Source: an uncultured Ureaplasma sp. (GTDB taxonomy: Bacteria > Bacillota_I > Bacilli_A > Mycoplasmatales > Mycoplasmoidaceae). Taken from it: a stretch of 64,000 bases of DNA. This document shows positions 1 through 10,900 of this stretch, piece after piece. The translations under genes and the position numbers were made by a program. Where the stretch lies: contig CADAPK010000001.1 of NCBI GenBank assembly GCA_902789825.1, positions 165,270-229,269 on the forward strand, in the 5' to 3' direction. The stretch's first letter is position 1. Each line of letters begins with the position of its first letter. Below the pieces are notes generated by a model that did not search any database, was not told where the DNA came from, and saw nothing but the letters and a program-made list of their open reading frames with translations.

Positions 1-54
1 AAAAAGACAACTGTTCTTAATTGATTAGATGAAAACATGTATTTTATTTCATAA
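1..54 (+). CDS. Possible C-terminal tail of an upstream gene (partial)
   Basis: From base 1 a reading frame with one UGA(Trp) runs to a TAA at 52-54, five bases before the preferred start of the nucleoside ABC ATPase. Its last residues (LDENMYFIS) could be the end of a substrate-binding lipoprotein, which normally precedes this transporter operon. A second frame ends at TAG 26-28. The stretch is too short to identify; this is inference from context. Confidence 0.3.
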
Positions 55-58
55 ATTT

Positions 59-1615
59 ATGAGAACAAAGAAGAAAATTAAATATGCTATTCAGATGAAG
101 GAAATCACAAAAACTTTTTATGATGGTAGGATTATTGCCAATAAAAATGTTAACATAAATGTGAAGCATAACGAAATTCATGTAATTTGTGGCGAAAACG
201 GAGCGGGAAAATCAACATTAATGTCAATTCTTTTTGGTCTATACCAACCAGATAAAGGTGAAATTTACATTAATGAAAAGAAGGTAAATTTAAAAAATCC
301 AGCACAAGCAAATAAATTAGGTTTAGGAATGGTGCATCAATATTTCAAATTGATTAATTGCTTTTCTATTCTTGATAATGTAATACTTGGTAACGAAAAA
401 AAAATTGCAAAAAATGGACTTTTAAATAGAAAAAAAGCAAAAATTGAAATTGAAAAAATTTGCAAGGAATATGATTTTAAGTTGAATTTATCAGATAAAA
501 TTTCTTTGCTTTCAGTTGGTCAACAACAAAAAGTTGAGATCCTAAAACTTCTTTATGCAGATGCAAAAATTCTAATTTTTGACGAACCAACCGCGATTCT
601 ATCCGATCATGAGATTTTGAACTTTATTAACATGTTACATCAATTAAAAAAAAGGGGCAAAACAATAATTTTTATTACCCATAAAATTGAAGAAATTAAA
701 AAAATTGCCGACTCCGTAACAATTTTGCGTAATGGAGAAACGATTAAAACATTAGCGACAAAAGAAATAAAAAATGAAAAACTAATTGAATTATTGGTTG
801 GCAAGGAAGTAATAAAAAAGACTACTATTAACGTTTCAAAGCATGCGGAACACCCAATTTTGGAAGTAAAAAATTTATGTAGCAATAAAATTAATAATAA
901 CAAAATAAAAATTATTGATAATATGAGTTTCAAGATTTATCCAGGTGAAATTATTGGGGTTGCGGGAATTGAAGGTAATGGCCAAAGTGAATTAGCACTA
1001 ATTCTTACTGGGATTTTAAAGCCAAAAAATGGTTCAATTTTGTATAGAAATGAAGAAAATAAAATATTTAATTTAAATAAATTAAACCCTAATAAAATCT
1101 CAAAATTGGGTATTTCACATGTTCCCGAAGATCGTCATAAATACGGATGCATTTTGGATGAAACTGTAGAAATTAATTTAATTTTAAATCAAATTGATGA
1201 TAAAAAGTTTTCCAATAATTTCTTTTTAAAATGGAAGCAAATAAGATTAAATGCCATAAATTTGTGTTCAAAATTCAATATTCTTGGAGCAAACAATGGA
1301 AAAGCAAAAATGCGATCTTTGTCGGGTGGTAACCAACAAAAAGTTGTCATTGCCCGTGAATTAACAAAAAAACATTCATTAACAATTATGGTTCAACCAA
1401 CCCGTGGATTAGATATTAAAACAATTAATAATATCCATGATTTTATCCGATACGAAGCTAAAAATAACAAAGCCGTTTTATTGATCTCTTATGAATTAGA
1501 TGAAATATTAAAAATTTCTAATCGAATAATTGTAATGAACAAAGGAAAAATCGTCTGTGATAAGTCAAGCAATGAAATTAATCGCAATATTATTGGTAAA
1601 TATTTAGTAAGTTAG
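59..1615 (+). CDS. nupA: Nucleoside (BMP-family) ABC importer, ATP-binding protein
   Basis: Double-domain ABC ATPase of about 518 residues that powers uptake of nucleosides, as in the MG119/YufO family. The first domain has Walker A GENGAGKS, the signature LSVGQQQKV and Walker B ILIFDEPTA. The second domain is degenerate in the usual way for this family: GIEGNGQS for Walker A, an intact LSGGNQQKV signature, and MVQPTRGLD replacing Walker B. An in-frame ATG at 29 would overlap the possible upstream gene; ATG 59, or ATG 95 (MKEITKTF), fits family N-termini better. It is followed by two permease genes and upp, so the cluster imports and salvages nucleosides and bases. The family is clear; the exact substrate is inferred. 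Confidence 0.88.
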   Translation: MRTKKKIKYAIQMKEITKTFYDGRIIANKNVNINVKHNEIHVICGENGAGKSTLMSILFGLYQPDKGEIYINEKKVNLKNPAQANKLGLGMVHQYFKLINCFSILDNVILGNEKKIAKNGLLNRKKAKIEIEKICKEYDFKLNLSDKISLLSVGQQQKVEILKLLYADAKILIFDEPTAILSDHEILNFINMLHQLKKRGKTIIFITHKIEEIKKIADSVTILRNGETIKTLATKEIKNEKLIELLVGKEVIKKTTINVSKHAEHPILEVKNLCSNKINNNKIKIIDNMSFKIYPGEIIGVAGIEGNGQSELALILTGILKPKNGSILYRNEENKIFNLNKLNPNKISKLGISHVPEDRHKYGCILDETVEINLILNQIDDKKFSNNFFLKWKQIRLNAINLCSKFNILGANNGKAKMRSLSGGNQQKVVIARELTKKHSLTIMVQPTRGLDIKTINNIHDFIRYEAKNNKAVLLISYELDEILKISNRIIVMNKGKIVCDKSSNEINRNIIGKYLVS

Positions 1616-1635
1616 GTTTTTTGTTAAAATTAATT

Positions 1636-3153
1636 ATGGTTTCTAATCAACTCTTTTATAAAATAAATAAATTTATTTATCTAGACAAAAATCGTGGTAA
1701 ATTTAAAAAGATTTTTGCAACTGCAATGATGATGATTTTATCATTTTTTCTTGCTATTTTTTTTGTTTGTGCAGTTTGTCAAAAATGAGCAATGTTTAGT
1801 AAAATATTTGGAATAATTTTTAAAGAAAGCTTTAAAGGGACGGTAAAAATCAATATTTTACTTTCGAATATGGGGATATTAATTATTGCAAGTTTGTCTT
1901 TTATCATTAGTAACAAAGCCAACCTATTTAATATGGGGATATCTGGACAATTAATGTGTGCAGCGACTATTTCAACATTGATTAGTCATTTTTGTTATTT
2001 AGGTCATGGGGTAAACCAAATAGTTATTTTTTTATTAGGACTAGTTGTTGGTGCAATACTTAGCACAATTATTGGTATTATTAAAGTTTTTTTAAATGTG
2101 AACGAAGTTGTTAGCTCAATCATGTTTAATTGGATTATTTATTTTTTAACGATTTTTATTTTAAAAACATATGTTCCACAAAATTCATCTAATAGTTTCA
2201 CTAAACCAATTGATAATCTACTTCTTTTCCGAACTCGAATTTCTAATCAATATTTTGCTTTTATTCCAATTATCATCACCGCTTCTTTTCTTGTTGGTTT
2301 TATCTATCTTTTTTTGAACTATATGACAATTGGTAAAAAACAGTGTTTGACTGGTTTAAATATAAATTGCGCTAAGGCTATTGGTTATAACACAAAGATA
2401 AATTTAATTATTTCCATGACAATTTCAGGTGCGATTGCGGGGATTTTGGGCAATTTTATTTATTGCGGTTTTTCCTGTGAAATGCCAACCTCAACAATCG
2501 TTAAAGTGATACCCCAAGAGGGTTTTGATGGTATTGCTATTGGATTAATTAGTATGAATAATCCTCTTGCCGTTATTCCTGTATCACTTTTTTTTTCAAT
2601 CATAAAAACTTCAACAAATGCTTTGCAATTAATCGGTATTAGTTCCAACATTACACTAATATTTTTAGGAATCATTATTTATTGTAGTGCGATGGGTTCA
2701 TTAGCTATGAAATTTAATTTTTATCGATGATTTATCGTAAAAATTAAAGGTAAAACTTGAATGGAATCAAAAACAAAAGAAAAAAATGAATTATTGAATC
2801 TAATTAATATTGTTAACGATTATGAGCTAGTAATGGATCATTACCAAATAAAAAATGATTCTAATAGTAATGAAATATTAGTAAAAAATAAAAGAATAAA
2901 AAAAGAAAAAATATCTTTTGTTTCTTTTGAATTAAAATTCGATCAAATAATGAGAAAGTTTAAAAATAATCTTGATCTTGCAAAAATCAAAAATAAATTT
3001 TACCATGCTTATGTCTTGACAAAGAAGAATATAAAAACTAAATACCTAGAATATTTAAAAAATCACAAAAAAAACATGAAATACAGTGGTAACAAGTATG
3101 CAATAATAAATTTTTTGAAAAATTTTGAGTTATTATTAAAAAAGAAAGATTAA
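1636..3153 (+). CDS. nupP: Nucleoside ABC importer permease 1, with long hydrophilic C-terminal tail
   Basis: Integral membrane permease of the BMP/NupP type, 505 residues after reading UGA as Trp at 1786, 2728 and 2758. The N-terminal part has a hydrophobic helix, followed by the typical FNMGISGQLM and VNEVVSSIMFNWI segments and about eight to ten membrane spans ending near residue 365. The last roughly 140 residues are highly charged (KNKRIKKEKIS), predicted cytoplasmic and absent from Bacillus homologues; the M. genitalium MG120 homologue is, from memory, of similar total length. Start ATG 1636; TTG 1621 is an in-frame alternative. The stop lies four bases before the second permease, so translation is probably coupled. 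Confidence 0.88.
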
Positions 3154-3157
3154 TAAA

Positions 3158-4093
3158 ATGAGTGATATACAAGTATTATTAGATTTAACATTCGTTTTTT
3201 CAACAATTCTAATTGTTGCAACGTTAGCTGGTTATATATCGGAAAAAGTTGGAATTATCAACATTGGAATTGATGGAATGATGTGTGTGGGTGCTCTTTT
3301 TTTTGGAATTTTTGCTTCTGAAAAAATTAATCTCGTCAAGCTAAATGCATTTGGTTTAATCATCGCCATTACTTTAGCAATGTTTTGTACAACGATTTTG
3401 GGATGGTTACACGGATTTTTATGTATTACACTAAAAGCGAATCATATTGTTTCCGGAACCGCAATTAATTTATTAGGTTTTGGTTTCACAACATTTTTAA
3501 ATGAACCATTAGCTCGTAAGTTATATCCAAAATTGAATTACTCACGAATTATGAGTTTATTTCATAGTGATCTACACATTAAAGATTCATTATATGGAAC
3601 ATCAATTATTCTTTTTATTTTTGCTCTTTTGCTTTGCGGAATAATTTACTTTATTATGAAAAAAACAACAATTGGATTGCGATATTTAGCAATTGGTGAA
3701 AATCCACATGCCGCAAATGCTAAAGGAATAAAAGTCATTAAATATAAATGGGTTGGAGTAATTTTATCCAGTCTTTTGGCAGGTATGGCGGGAGCATTAT
3801 TTTTATTTCGAACAATTGCTTTTAATGGAAATGTTCAATCAATGGGGTATTTAGCATTAGCAATATTAATTGTTGGGGGTTGAAATATTGGTGGTATTAT
3901 CACGTTTGGTATTATTTTTGCTATTTTCATTGCTAGTGCCAATACAACAACATTAATTCAATTAGGAATAAATCAATTATTTGTTTTTGCTCTGCCTTAC
4001 ATAATCACATTAATAATTTTGCTCTTTACAAGCAATAAAATTATCCCCCCCGCTAGTGCCGGTCGACCATTTATAAGTGAGGAAAGAGAGTAA
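3158..4093 (+). CDS. nupQ: Nucleoside ABC importer permease 2
   Basis: Second membrane subunit of the nucleoside importer, 311 residues, matching the usual length of the NupQ/MG121 family. Seen in the sequence: EKVGIINIGIDGMMCVGA near the N-terminus, LKANHIVSGTAINLL in the middle, and about eight hydrophobic spans. One UGA(Trp) at 3881 must be read through; the protein then ends at TAA 4091-4093 and the next gene's ATG follows immediately. It should pair with the upstream permease and be driven by the double ATPase. The gene order ATPase-permease-permease is conserved in Mollicutes. Confidence 0.9.
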
Positions 4094-4711
4094 ATGAAAA
4101 TTATTAACCATCCGTTAATTGCCCATCAATTAACAATAATGCGTGATAAAAGCACTAATTCATCAACATTTCGCCTTTGCTTACGATGTTTAAGTTTTTT
4201 TCTCGCTTATGAAGTAACAGCAAATTTAAAAACAAAAAAAATTATCGTTCACACCCCAATCAGTGCGGCCATTGGCAAAAAAAATAAAACACCAATTATT
4301 TTAGTTCCCGTCTTACGGGCAGGATTAGGGATGGTTGATGGTTTTAAAGAAGCAATACCATTTGCCCGAATTGGCCATATTGGAATGTACCGCGAAGAAA
4401 AAACGCAACAACCAATTCAATATTATGCAAAATTTCCCAAACAAATTAAAAATGGAATTGTTATTATTCTTGATCCAATGTTGGCAACAGGAAAAACAAT
4501 AGCAAAAACAATTGATCTAATAAAAAAATATCATCCACAAAAAATTAAATTTTGCTCAGTTGTTTCTTGTAAAGAAGGAATAGAATATGTTAGTAAATGT
4601 CATCCTGATGTTGAATTATATACAGCAGCAATTGATAAAAAATTGAATAAAAATAAATACATTGTCCCCGGTTTAGGTGATGCCGGTGACCGAATTTTTG
4701 GAACAAAATAA
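4094..4711 (+). CDS. upp: Uracil phosphoribosyltransferase
   Basis: Makes UMP from uracil and PRPP in pyrimidine salvage. It has 205 residues, the normal family length. Visible motifs include VPVLRAGLGMVDG, the PRPP-binding loop LDPMLATGKTIAKTI (family DPMLATGGS/T), and the C-terminal YIVPGLGDAGDRIFGT uracil-binding region. The ATG directly abuts the stop of the nucleoside permease, which links it functionally to nucleoside uptake. It converges tail to tail with nusB, one base apart. Confidence 0.95.
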   Translation: MKIINHPLIAHQLTIMRDKSTNSSTFRLCLRCLSFFLAYEVTANLKTKKIIVHTPISAAIGKKNKTPIILVPVLRAGLGMVDGFKEAIPFARIGHIGMYREEKTQQPIQYYAKFPKQIKNGIVIILDPMLATGKTIAKTIDLIKKYHPQKIKFCSVVSCKEGIEYVSKCHPDVELYTAAIDKKLNKNKYIVPGLGDAGDRIFGTK

Positions 4712-4712
4712 A

Positions 4713-5105
4713 TTAGACAAGTAATTTGTCTAGAATTGCATTAAGAAAAGCTTTATCTTCGTTTTGTGAATAATGATCACATGTAACTAGTGCTTGATCA
4801 ATAACAATTGCTTTAGGAAGTTTTAAACAAAAAAATTCACAATAAGCTAAACAAGAAATCGCTCGTACGATTAAACCCAATCGTTCCCAAGTCCATGTTA
4901 CCTTTAATAATGATTTTATTTTTGTCTTTATTATTTGAACATTTTCGGCAAAAAAACTGATAACTTTATTTTGTTCAAAGTCAAATTTATATTTTGAAAC
5001 ATTCGCAATGATTTGCTTATTATCAAGATCTTTGATTAGGCAAGAATAAAAATATTGCATTAACTCAACCCTTTTTTTTCATTGCTGTTTCTTGTCGGTA
5101 ACCAT
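4713..5105 (-). CDS. nusB: Transcription antitermination protein NusB
   Basis: Small all-helical protein (130 residues) that with NusE/S10 promotes rRNA antitermination. Reading one UGA(Trp) at 5079-5081 extends the frame to ATG 5105 and supplies the N-terminal motif KKRVELMQYFYS, equivalent to the family R-x-x-x-x-x-LQ-x-LY signature. The C-terminal half has AYCEFFCLKLPKAIVIDQA and KAFLNAILDKLL, typical of NusB helices. It lies 27 bases downstream of efp on the same strand; the efp-nusB neighbourhood is conserved in Firmicutes. Without UGA read-through it would look like a 115-residue unknown. Confidence 0.85.
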
Positions 5106-5132
5106 TATTAATAAATAAAAAATAATCAAATT

Positions 5133-5705
5133 TTATTTTGACACACGTCCGACATATTCACCGGTTTTTGTATTAACAATTATTTGGTCAGTTTTCTTCA
5201 CAAATTGGGGAACTAAAATCTCAAAATCATTCATTAATCAAGCTTTTTTTTGGATTGATTTAACTGTATTACCTTGGACCGCGTTTTCACAATCTTTTAA
5301 TGTACAAGTTATTTGATCGGGTAATTTAACACCCAAAATCTCATCATTATATTTTTGTACCTTGATTTCAACTCCATCAAGTAAAAAATTTTTTTCTCAT
5401 TTTAATTTTGATGATGGAATTTCAATTGATTCAAAAGTTTTGCTATTGATAAAAACGTAATTGTCACCATCACGGTAAGAAAAAATCATGTCAATCGTTT
5501 CAATGATTGCTTTGGTAAATTTACCACCTGTCAAAACTTCTATCGTAATTGTTCCTGTGCGTAAATTTTTAACTTTACACTTTACAATTCCTTCACGCAT
5601 TGCTGTTTTGTTAAAAAAATTTTCAATTACTTCAAACAAAGCATTTCCATTAATAAAAGTATTGCCTGGCCTTAAATCTTTGGCATGAATTATTTCATCT
5701 GACAT
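5133..5705 (-). CDS. efp: Elongation factor P
   Basis: Translation factor that relieves ribosome stalling at polyproline. It has 190 residues after reading UGA(Trp) codons near 5397 and 5238; bacterial EF-P is about 185. It starts [17 protein letters not shown], shows the KOW-like first domain and ends GEYVGRVSK, the typical C-terminus. The tip loop reads [11 protein letters not shown] in place of the GKG(Q/R)(A/G) form that carries the modified Lys or Arg in many bacteria, so the modification state is unclear. Stop TAA at 5133-5135; pyk ends one base upstream of the start. Confidence 0.93.
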
Positions 5706-5706
5706 T

Positions 5707-7242
5707 TTAGTTAATATCGTAAAATTTCTTTTTATTGTACAATAATGTTTTTTCCGATAAATTTAATTCGAATTTAATTTCCTTCGCCACGATGAAAGGA
5801 TCAAAATTTTCATTAAATTCTTTCTTTATGAAAACAGTTTGTACACCGTAATTAACAGCAAAACGGTTTACATTAATTGACTTATTTGTTACAGCAATAA
5901 TTTTACATGCTGGTTTAATCGCAGAAATTGCCCAAATTAATTCAAAATCATTAGTAAATATTATTAAATTTTCGTATTTTGGACAATTTATGCCTTTTTT
6001 GCAACAACATGGAAGAACTTTTTTAGCAATTTTAATTGCTTGTTTCTTATATTGTTTTTCAATCAAAGTATTCTTTTTATAAAATTTAATATTTTTTTCA
6101 TAATCAAAATGTTTCTCCGCAACAGCATCAATCGCTGCCATCACTTTTACAGCCTCGATTGGAAACAATCCATTAGCTGTTTCACCGGATAACATTGTCG
6201 CATCTGCACCATTTTCAACGGCAAAAAATACATCCGTTACTTCAGCCCGTGTTGGTTGGATACAACGTTCCAAAGAGTCAAGCATTTGGGTTGCGACAAT
6301 ACAAGGTTTACCAAACTTATGACATTGTTGTAGAATATATTTTTCCCAATAAGGAATATCGTAAAATGGAACTTCCAAACCTAAATCACCACGAGCAACC
6401 ATGATACCATCAGCTTCTTGTAAAATTTCATTAAAATTTTTAATCGCATCGGTTGATTCAATTTTAGCGAACAATTGAAGTTTTTCACTTGCATTTAATT
6501 TAGCTAATTCCTTTTTAACTTCAATAATGTTTTGAGCGGAATTAACAAAACTTAATGCAATATAGTCTAAATCATGTTTTACGGCAAATTTAAGATCTTC
6601 CTTGTCTTTTTTAGAAAGAAAAGGCATCGTATACTTGCTACCGGGTAAATTGATACGTTTTTTTTCATAAATCGTATGAGAGTTTAATGCTTTAGCTTTA
6701 ATTATTCCGTTTTCAACATCAACACTCTTCACGCGCAATTGCAATTTTCCATCATCAATAAGAATCATTTTATCAATAGCCAAATCTTTAGCCATGTTAT
6801 AAGTCTTTGTTGAATCGTACACATAAACTTCATTGTCGGTAACAAGACAAGGTGAAAAATCTTTTGTCTTAATTGTTAGAATTGAATCTTGTTTAACAAG
6901 TAAAGTTGCATCTTTTTTTTTGCTATCAACAATTTTACCAACACGAATTTCTGGACCTTTCGTATCAAGCATAATAGCGACATTTATATTTAACTCTTTA
7001 GCAACATCTTTAATTATTTGTAACCTAACTTCTTCCTCAGCATGATCACCATGCGAAAAGTTTAGACGACAAACATTAACACCAGCCAAAAATATTTTTT
7101 GCATCGTGTTATAAATTTTTTGTTTCTTCGCGGCATTATTTGGATCGGCAAGTTGTTCTTTTGTAAATATTTTACCAGTTGTTGCGGGGCCAAGAGTAGC
7201 AACAATTTTTGTTCTTTTATTGAATTCACTATCAAAAATCAT
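5707..7242 (-). CDS. pyk: Pyruvate kinase
   Basis: Last ATP-forming step of glycolysis (phosphoenolpyruvate to pyruvate). It has 511 residues, slightly longer than usual. Seen: [12 protein letters not shown] at the N-terminus, [45 protein letters not shown] and [12 protein letters not shown], all active-site blocks. Thr/Lys/Arg/Asp residues for metal and PEP binding are present. A Cys-rich stretch ([11 protein letters not shown]) sits in the C-terminal domain and is unusual. The start ATG 7242 is preceded by a good Shine-Dalgarno (AAAGGAAT, complement of 7249-7256). It is probably co-transcribed with efp and nusB. Confidence 0.95.
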   Translation of the reverse strand: MIFDSEFNKRTKIVATLGPATTGKIFTKEQLADPNNAAKKQKIYNTMQKIFLAGVNVCRLNFSHGDHAEEEVRLQIIKDVAKELNINVAIMLDTKGPEIRVGKIVDSKKKDATLLVKQDSILTIKTKDFSPCLVTDNEVYVYDSTKTYNMAKDLAIDKMILIDDGKLQLRVKSVDVENGIIKAKALNSHTIYEKKRINLPGSKYTMPFLSKKDKEDLKFAVKHDLDYIALSFVNSAQNIIEVKKELAKLNASEKLQLFAKIESTDAIKNFNEILQEADGIMVARGDLGLEVPFYDIPYWEKYILQQCHKFGKPCIVATQMLDSLERCIQPTRAEVTDVFFAVENGADATMLSGETANGLFPIEAVKVMAAIDAVAEKHFDYEKNIKFYKKNTLIEKQYKKQAIKIAKKVLPCCCKKGINCPKYENLIIFTNDFELIWAISAIKPACKIIAVTNKSINVNRFAVNYGVQTVFIKKEFNENFDPFIVAKEIKFELNLSEKTLLYNKKKFYDIN

Positions 7243-7301
7243 TTTTATTCCTTTCGATGTTTATATTTTATTATTTTTTAGAATTAATCCCAAAATTTTG
7301 T

Positions 7302-7910
7302 TTAAACTAAACGGTTGTACCATTCAACAACATATATTTCTTTAATATCTTTATTAAGTTCGTCACGTTTGGGAAAACGAACATATTCACCGATTTTTTG
7401 CTTTTGATCAACTTTAACAAAATCAAGAGGCTTAATTAAAGACGAAGTGTTAACGATTGGTAAATTCTTACTTTTTTCTTTAATTGAAATTTTTTGACCA
7501 ACTTTAACGATATTCGAAGGAATTGAACATCTTTTTTCATCAACAAGAACGTGACCATGACTAACTAATTGACGTGCTGCTTTTCTTGTTGGAGCAAAAC
7601 CCATTCGAAAGACCAAATTATCTAAACGTGATTCTAAAATAATTAAAAGATTTAATGAATTAGCACCTTGCATTTTTTTAGCTTTTTTAAACAAACGACG
7701 AAATTGACAATCGTTCATTCCGTACATAAATTGAAGTTTTTGTTTTTCCTTTAATTGTTCACCATAATTCGATAATTTTTGTTTGTTAAGACCGTGTTGT
7801 CCTGGGGCATATGTACGTTTCTTTCCTTTTAAAAATTCTTTATTATTTTCTAATAGTGAAAAACCGTAACGCCTTGATTTTTTATTAATACTACCAATAT
7901 ATCTTGACAT
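7302..7910 (-). CDS. rpsD: 30S ribosomal protein S4
   Basis: Primary 16S rRNA-binding protein of the small subunit, 202 residues, which is normal. It starts MSRYIGSINKKSRRYG, has KKRTYAPGQHG, and carries the S4 domain RLDNLVFRMGFAPTRKAARQLVSHGH. The C-terminus VEWYNRLV matches the family VE(F/Y)YSR. It is a stand-alone gene between pyk and a large lipoprotein; stop at 7302. The identity is certain from these motifs. Confidence 0.96.
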   Translation of the reverse strand: MSRYIGSINKKSRRYGFSLLENNKEFLKGKKRTYAPGQHGLNKQKLSNYGEQLKEKQKLQFMYGMNDCQFRRLFKKAKKMQGANSLNLLIILESRLDNLVFRMGFAPTRKAARQLVSHGHVLVDEKRCSIPSNIVKVGQKISIKEKSKNLPIVNTSSLIKPLDFVKVDQKQKIGEYVRFPKRDELNKDIKEIYVVEWYNRLV

Positions 7911-7945
7911 GTAAACTTTCTTTCGATAATTAAAAAATATTTATT

Positions 7946-10900
7946 TTATTTCCCAACAACTTTTTTGTGTCAATTCTTGATTCATTTAGAACCAAGAATA
8001 TTATAAAGTTTTCCATCGAAAACTTTAATTTTTTCATGTCCAAAAACTTTTTTTCGCATATCACGATGAGCTTGTTTTTGAACCGACTCATCCATTGCTA
8101 AATCAACAACTAAGTAAAAGAATTCATCAGGTGAAACTCCTGCTTTACCCTTTACTCATTTTCCTTCATCCATGTTATAAATTGGTGTTAAATTATGTGA
8201 ATAAAGATCATTTTTATTAATTTGTGTTGCCAGCAAACAAGCATAATTGCTTCTATCGTTTTTATTCATAAAATAATATGATTTATTAGTTATATCGATT
8301 AAGCTTGATATTGGTTTGTGAACACTCACATCAACTAATCGTTCAAAGCAAATTTTATATTTATCATTTTTTAATTTCGAACATATTTCGTATTTCGCTT
8401 CTGATAATTGTCATTTGTTCTCGAACGAAAGACTCTCAAGACCATTGTAAGATTGATTTAAATTATTGATAAATTTTTTTAAATCACTCGTTAAAGAAAA
8501 TGTCGAAATTTTTTTAAAAATTCGTGCTAAATACTCACGACCGACAAGATTAATTTTACCATAAGAACCAAAATCAAAATTAATATCTATTTTTTTACCA
8601 TCGTTATCGTGTTCACCAGCATACTCGTATCAAATTCCTTTGTTAAAAGGATGATCTTTATTGGCAAAACTATTCTTCTTAGAAAAAATTGCTTCTTTTA
8701 ATTCTGGATAGAGAGAAAAGATATTTGCATCAGCACTAATTAAACCGTTAAAACCAGAAAAAAATTTATTATCTTTGTTTATTATAGATCAGTACTTATC
8801 GTCCTTAATACGTTCGTCAACTCCTTTTTTTAGTGCCGATTGTCATCTTTTTTCATTCTCCTGTTCATTGGTACTTTTTCCTCGTAAAGCAAAAAGATCA
8901 AAACTTTCAATATCTTCGATAAAGCAATGACGATCTAGTTCTTTTTGGTTATGATGGAACTTTGAAAAATAACCAATAAATAATCTTTCATCAGCAGTAA
9001 ATTTTTTTTGTAATATCTTATAAAAATTAGCATAATCGTTAGCGATTAAATAAGCAATAGTAGCATATAACTGGGAAATTTCATATTTAATTGACGAATT
9101 TTTTGATGACGATAGACCTTCTTGTTGATAATAACTTTTGAAAACATTAAAAATGTTAGTGAAGAAATCATTTAATGGTGTACACAATTTGTTGTAGCTA
9201 TTGCTTTCGGCTAAAATTTTTTTAACACAATATGCAGAAAGCATTGCCATAGAAGTGGGTTGTGATGATTTAGCAAAATCGTTAGTCAAAGCTTTTCATT
9301 TTGCATCGCTTTCATAATCATTACCTAGTACTTTTGTAATATATTTGTTAAACATATCAAGATTTAATTGATTAATCAAATAGTTATTGCTTTGTTGTGA
9401 TAATAAATCATGTATCGTGTAATCCACAACAAAAGAACTAAATCAAAAACTATTAGATTTTGCTTTGCTTGCCTGTTCAATTTGCGGTGAAAAACCAGAA
9501 GCAGTAAGATTAGGTTTAATTAATTTTATGTCATCAAAATATTTAGAAGAGTCTAATTCCTTTTTAAGATCTAATAACGTTTTATAATTAATTTCCACAT
9601 AACTTCTTAAATCTTGATATTTACCATGATCATTCGAATACATATTTCCCCAAAAAAAAGAATCTGATATTGTACAAATTATTCGGAGAATATTTGCATA
9701 AACATAGCGTGAATTTAAATCATTTTTATCACTTTTATCGAAATATTGATACGATATTGGGGTTACCATCCCTAGCTTCTTTTTATAATTATTTTTTTGC
9801 TTAACATTAGCCTTAATGAATTTTGCATATTCAATTTTTTGATCACATGACTTATAGATCTTATCGTTAGCATTCAAATATTTTTTCAAATCATCATCAT
9901 ATATTTCATATTTAATTGTTTTAATTAAATAAGCAACCAATTCGCTCGGTGAACCCAAATTTTGTTGTTGAACAATTTGTGTTAAAAATGCATCACTTAT
10001 TTGATAACTACCTTCTTTTAAAAACTTATATGATTTAAAAATATTCATATTCTCGTCACAATTTTTAATATCTAAATCTGGTAAATATGTTTGTGCCGCT
10101 AATTCGAGAATGATATTATCAAAATTTTTAGTAAAATAATTACTCAATTGTCCATTTTTCCCTAAAACATCAAATTTTATTGCAGAAGGTAAACAATCAA
10201 GTTTTTGTTGCATTAACCGATATTTAAAAACATTTTTTAAAGATTTTAATTTGCCACCGATTGAAGCATTATTTACATCTTTTAAGGAATTATTAACAAT
10301 GTATTCATGACCATCAATCGAAGTGATATTTAAACCTTTATTGTTTAACGAAAAAAGTCATGGTTGATGATTTTTTTTAAAATTATTGTATTTCAACTCG
10401 TTTTTATCTTCATCGGTAATTTCTTCATTACGATCAATTTCATCAGGGATTGGTTGCTTAGGACAAAATGGTAAATCAATTTTGACCGTGTTTATTGTAA
10501 AACGAACAAGATCATCACAATCAAGATTGTAAGTTTCATCGTCAGCGCTATCAGATCAAGAGATGTTAACATTATTAAAACTTTTCCCTTCATAATTAGC
10601 AAGATAGTTTTTTTGAAAATCACGTGTAATTAAATCATATCACGAGTCATTAATGAGACTTTTGAGAATAGTTTTTGCATTTTTTATTGCAGAGAATATT
10701 TTTTCAAATTCTTTGTTTTCTAATTTTTCTAATAATGCATCAAACACTTTATCATCGTTTGTAATGATAGCATTGATCACTTCGTTCAAAAAAGAAACAA
10801 TTTTATCTTTATTTTCATCATTTAATGTCTCTTTAATAGCAACAATAATTTTTCCTAATTCATCACTATTAGTTTCTTTTAATAATTTATCAAATTTTTG

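Noticed and set aside
4712..4732. Inverted repeat TAGACAA/TTGTCTA at the upp-nusB junction as a terminator
   Set aside because: No T-run follows on either strand, and it lies in the nusB coding end; probably chance.
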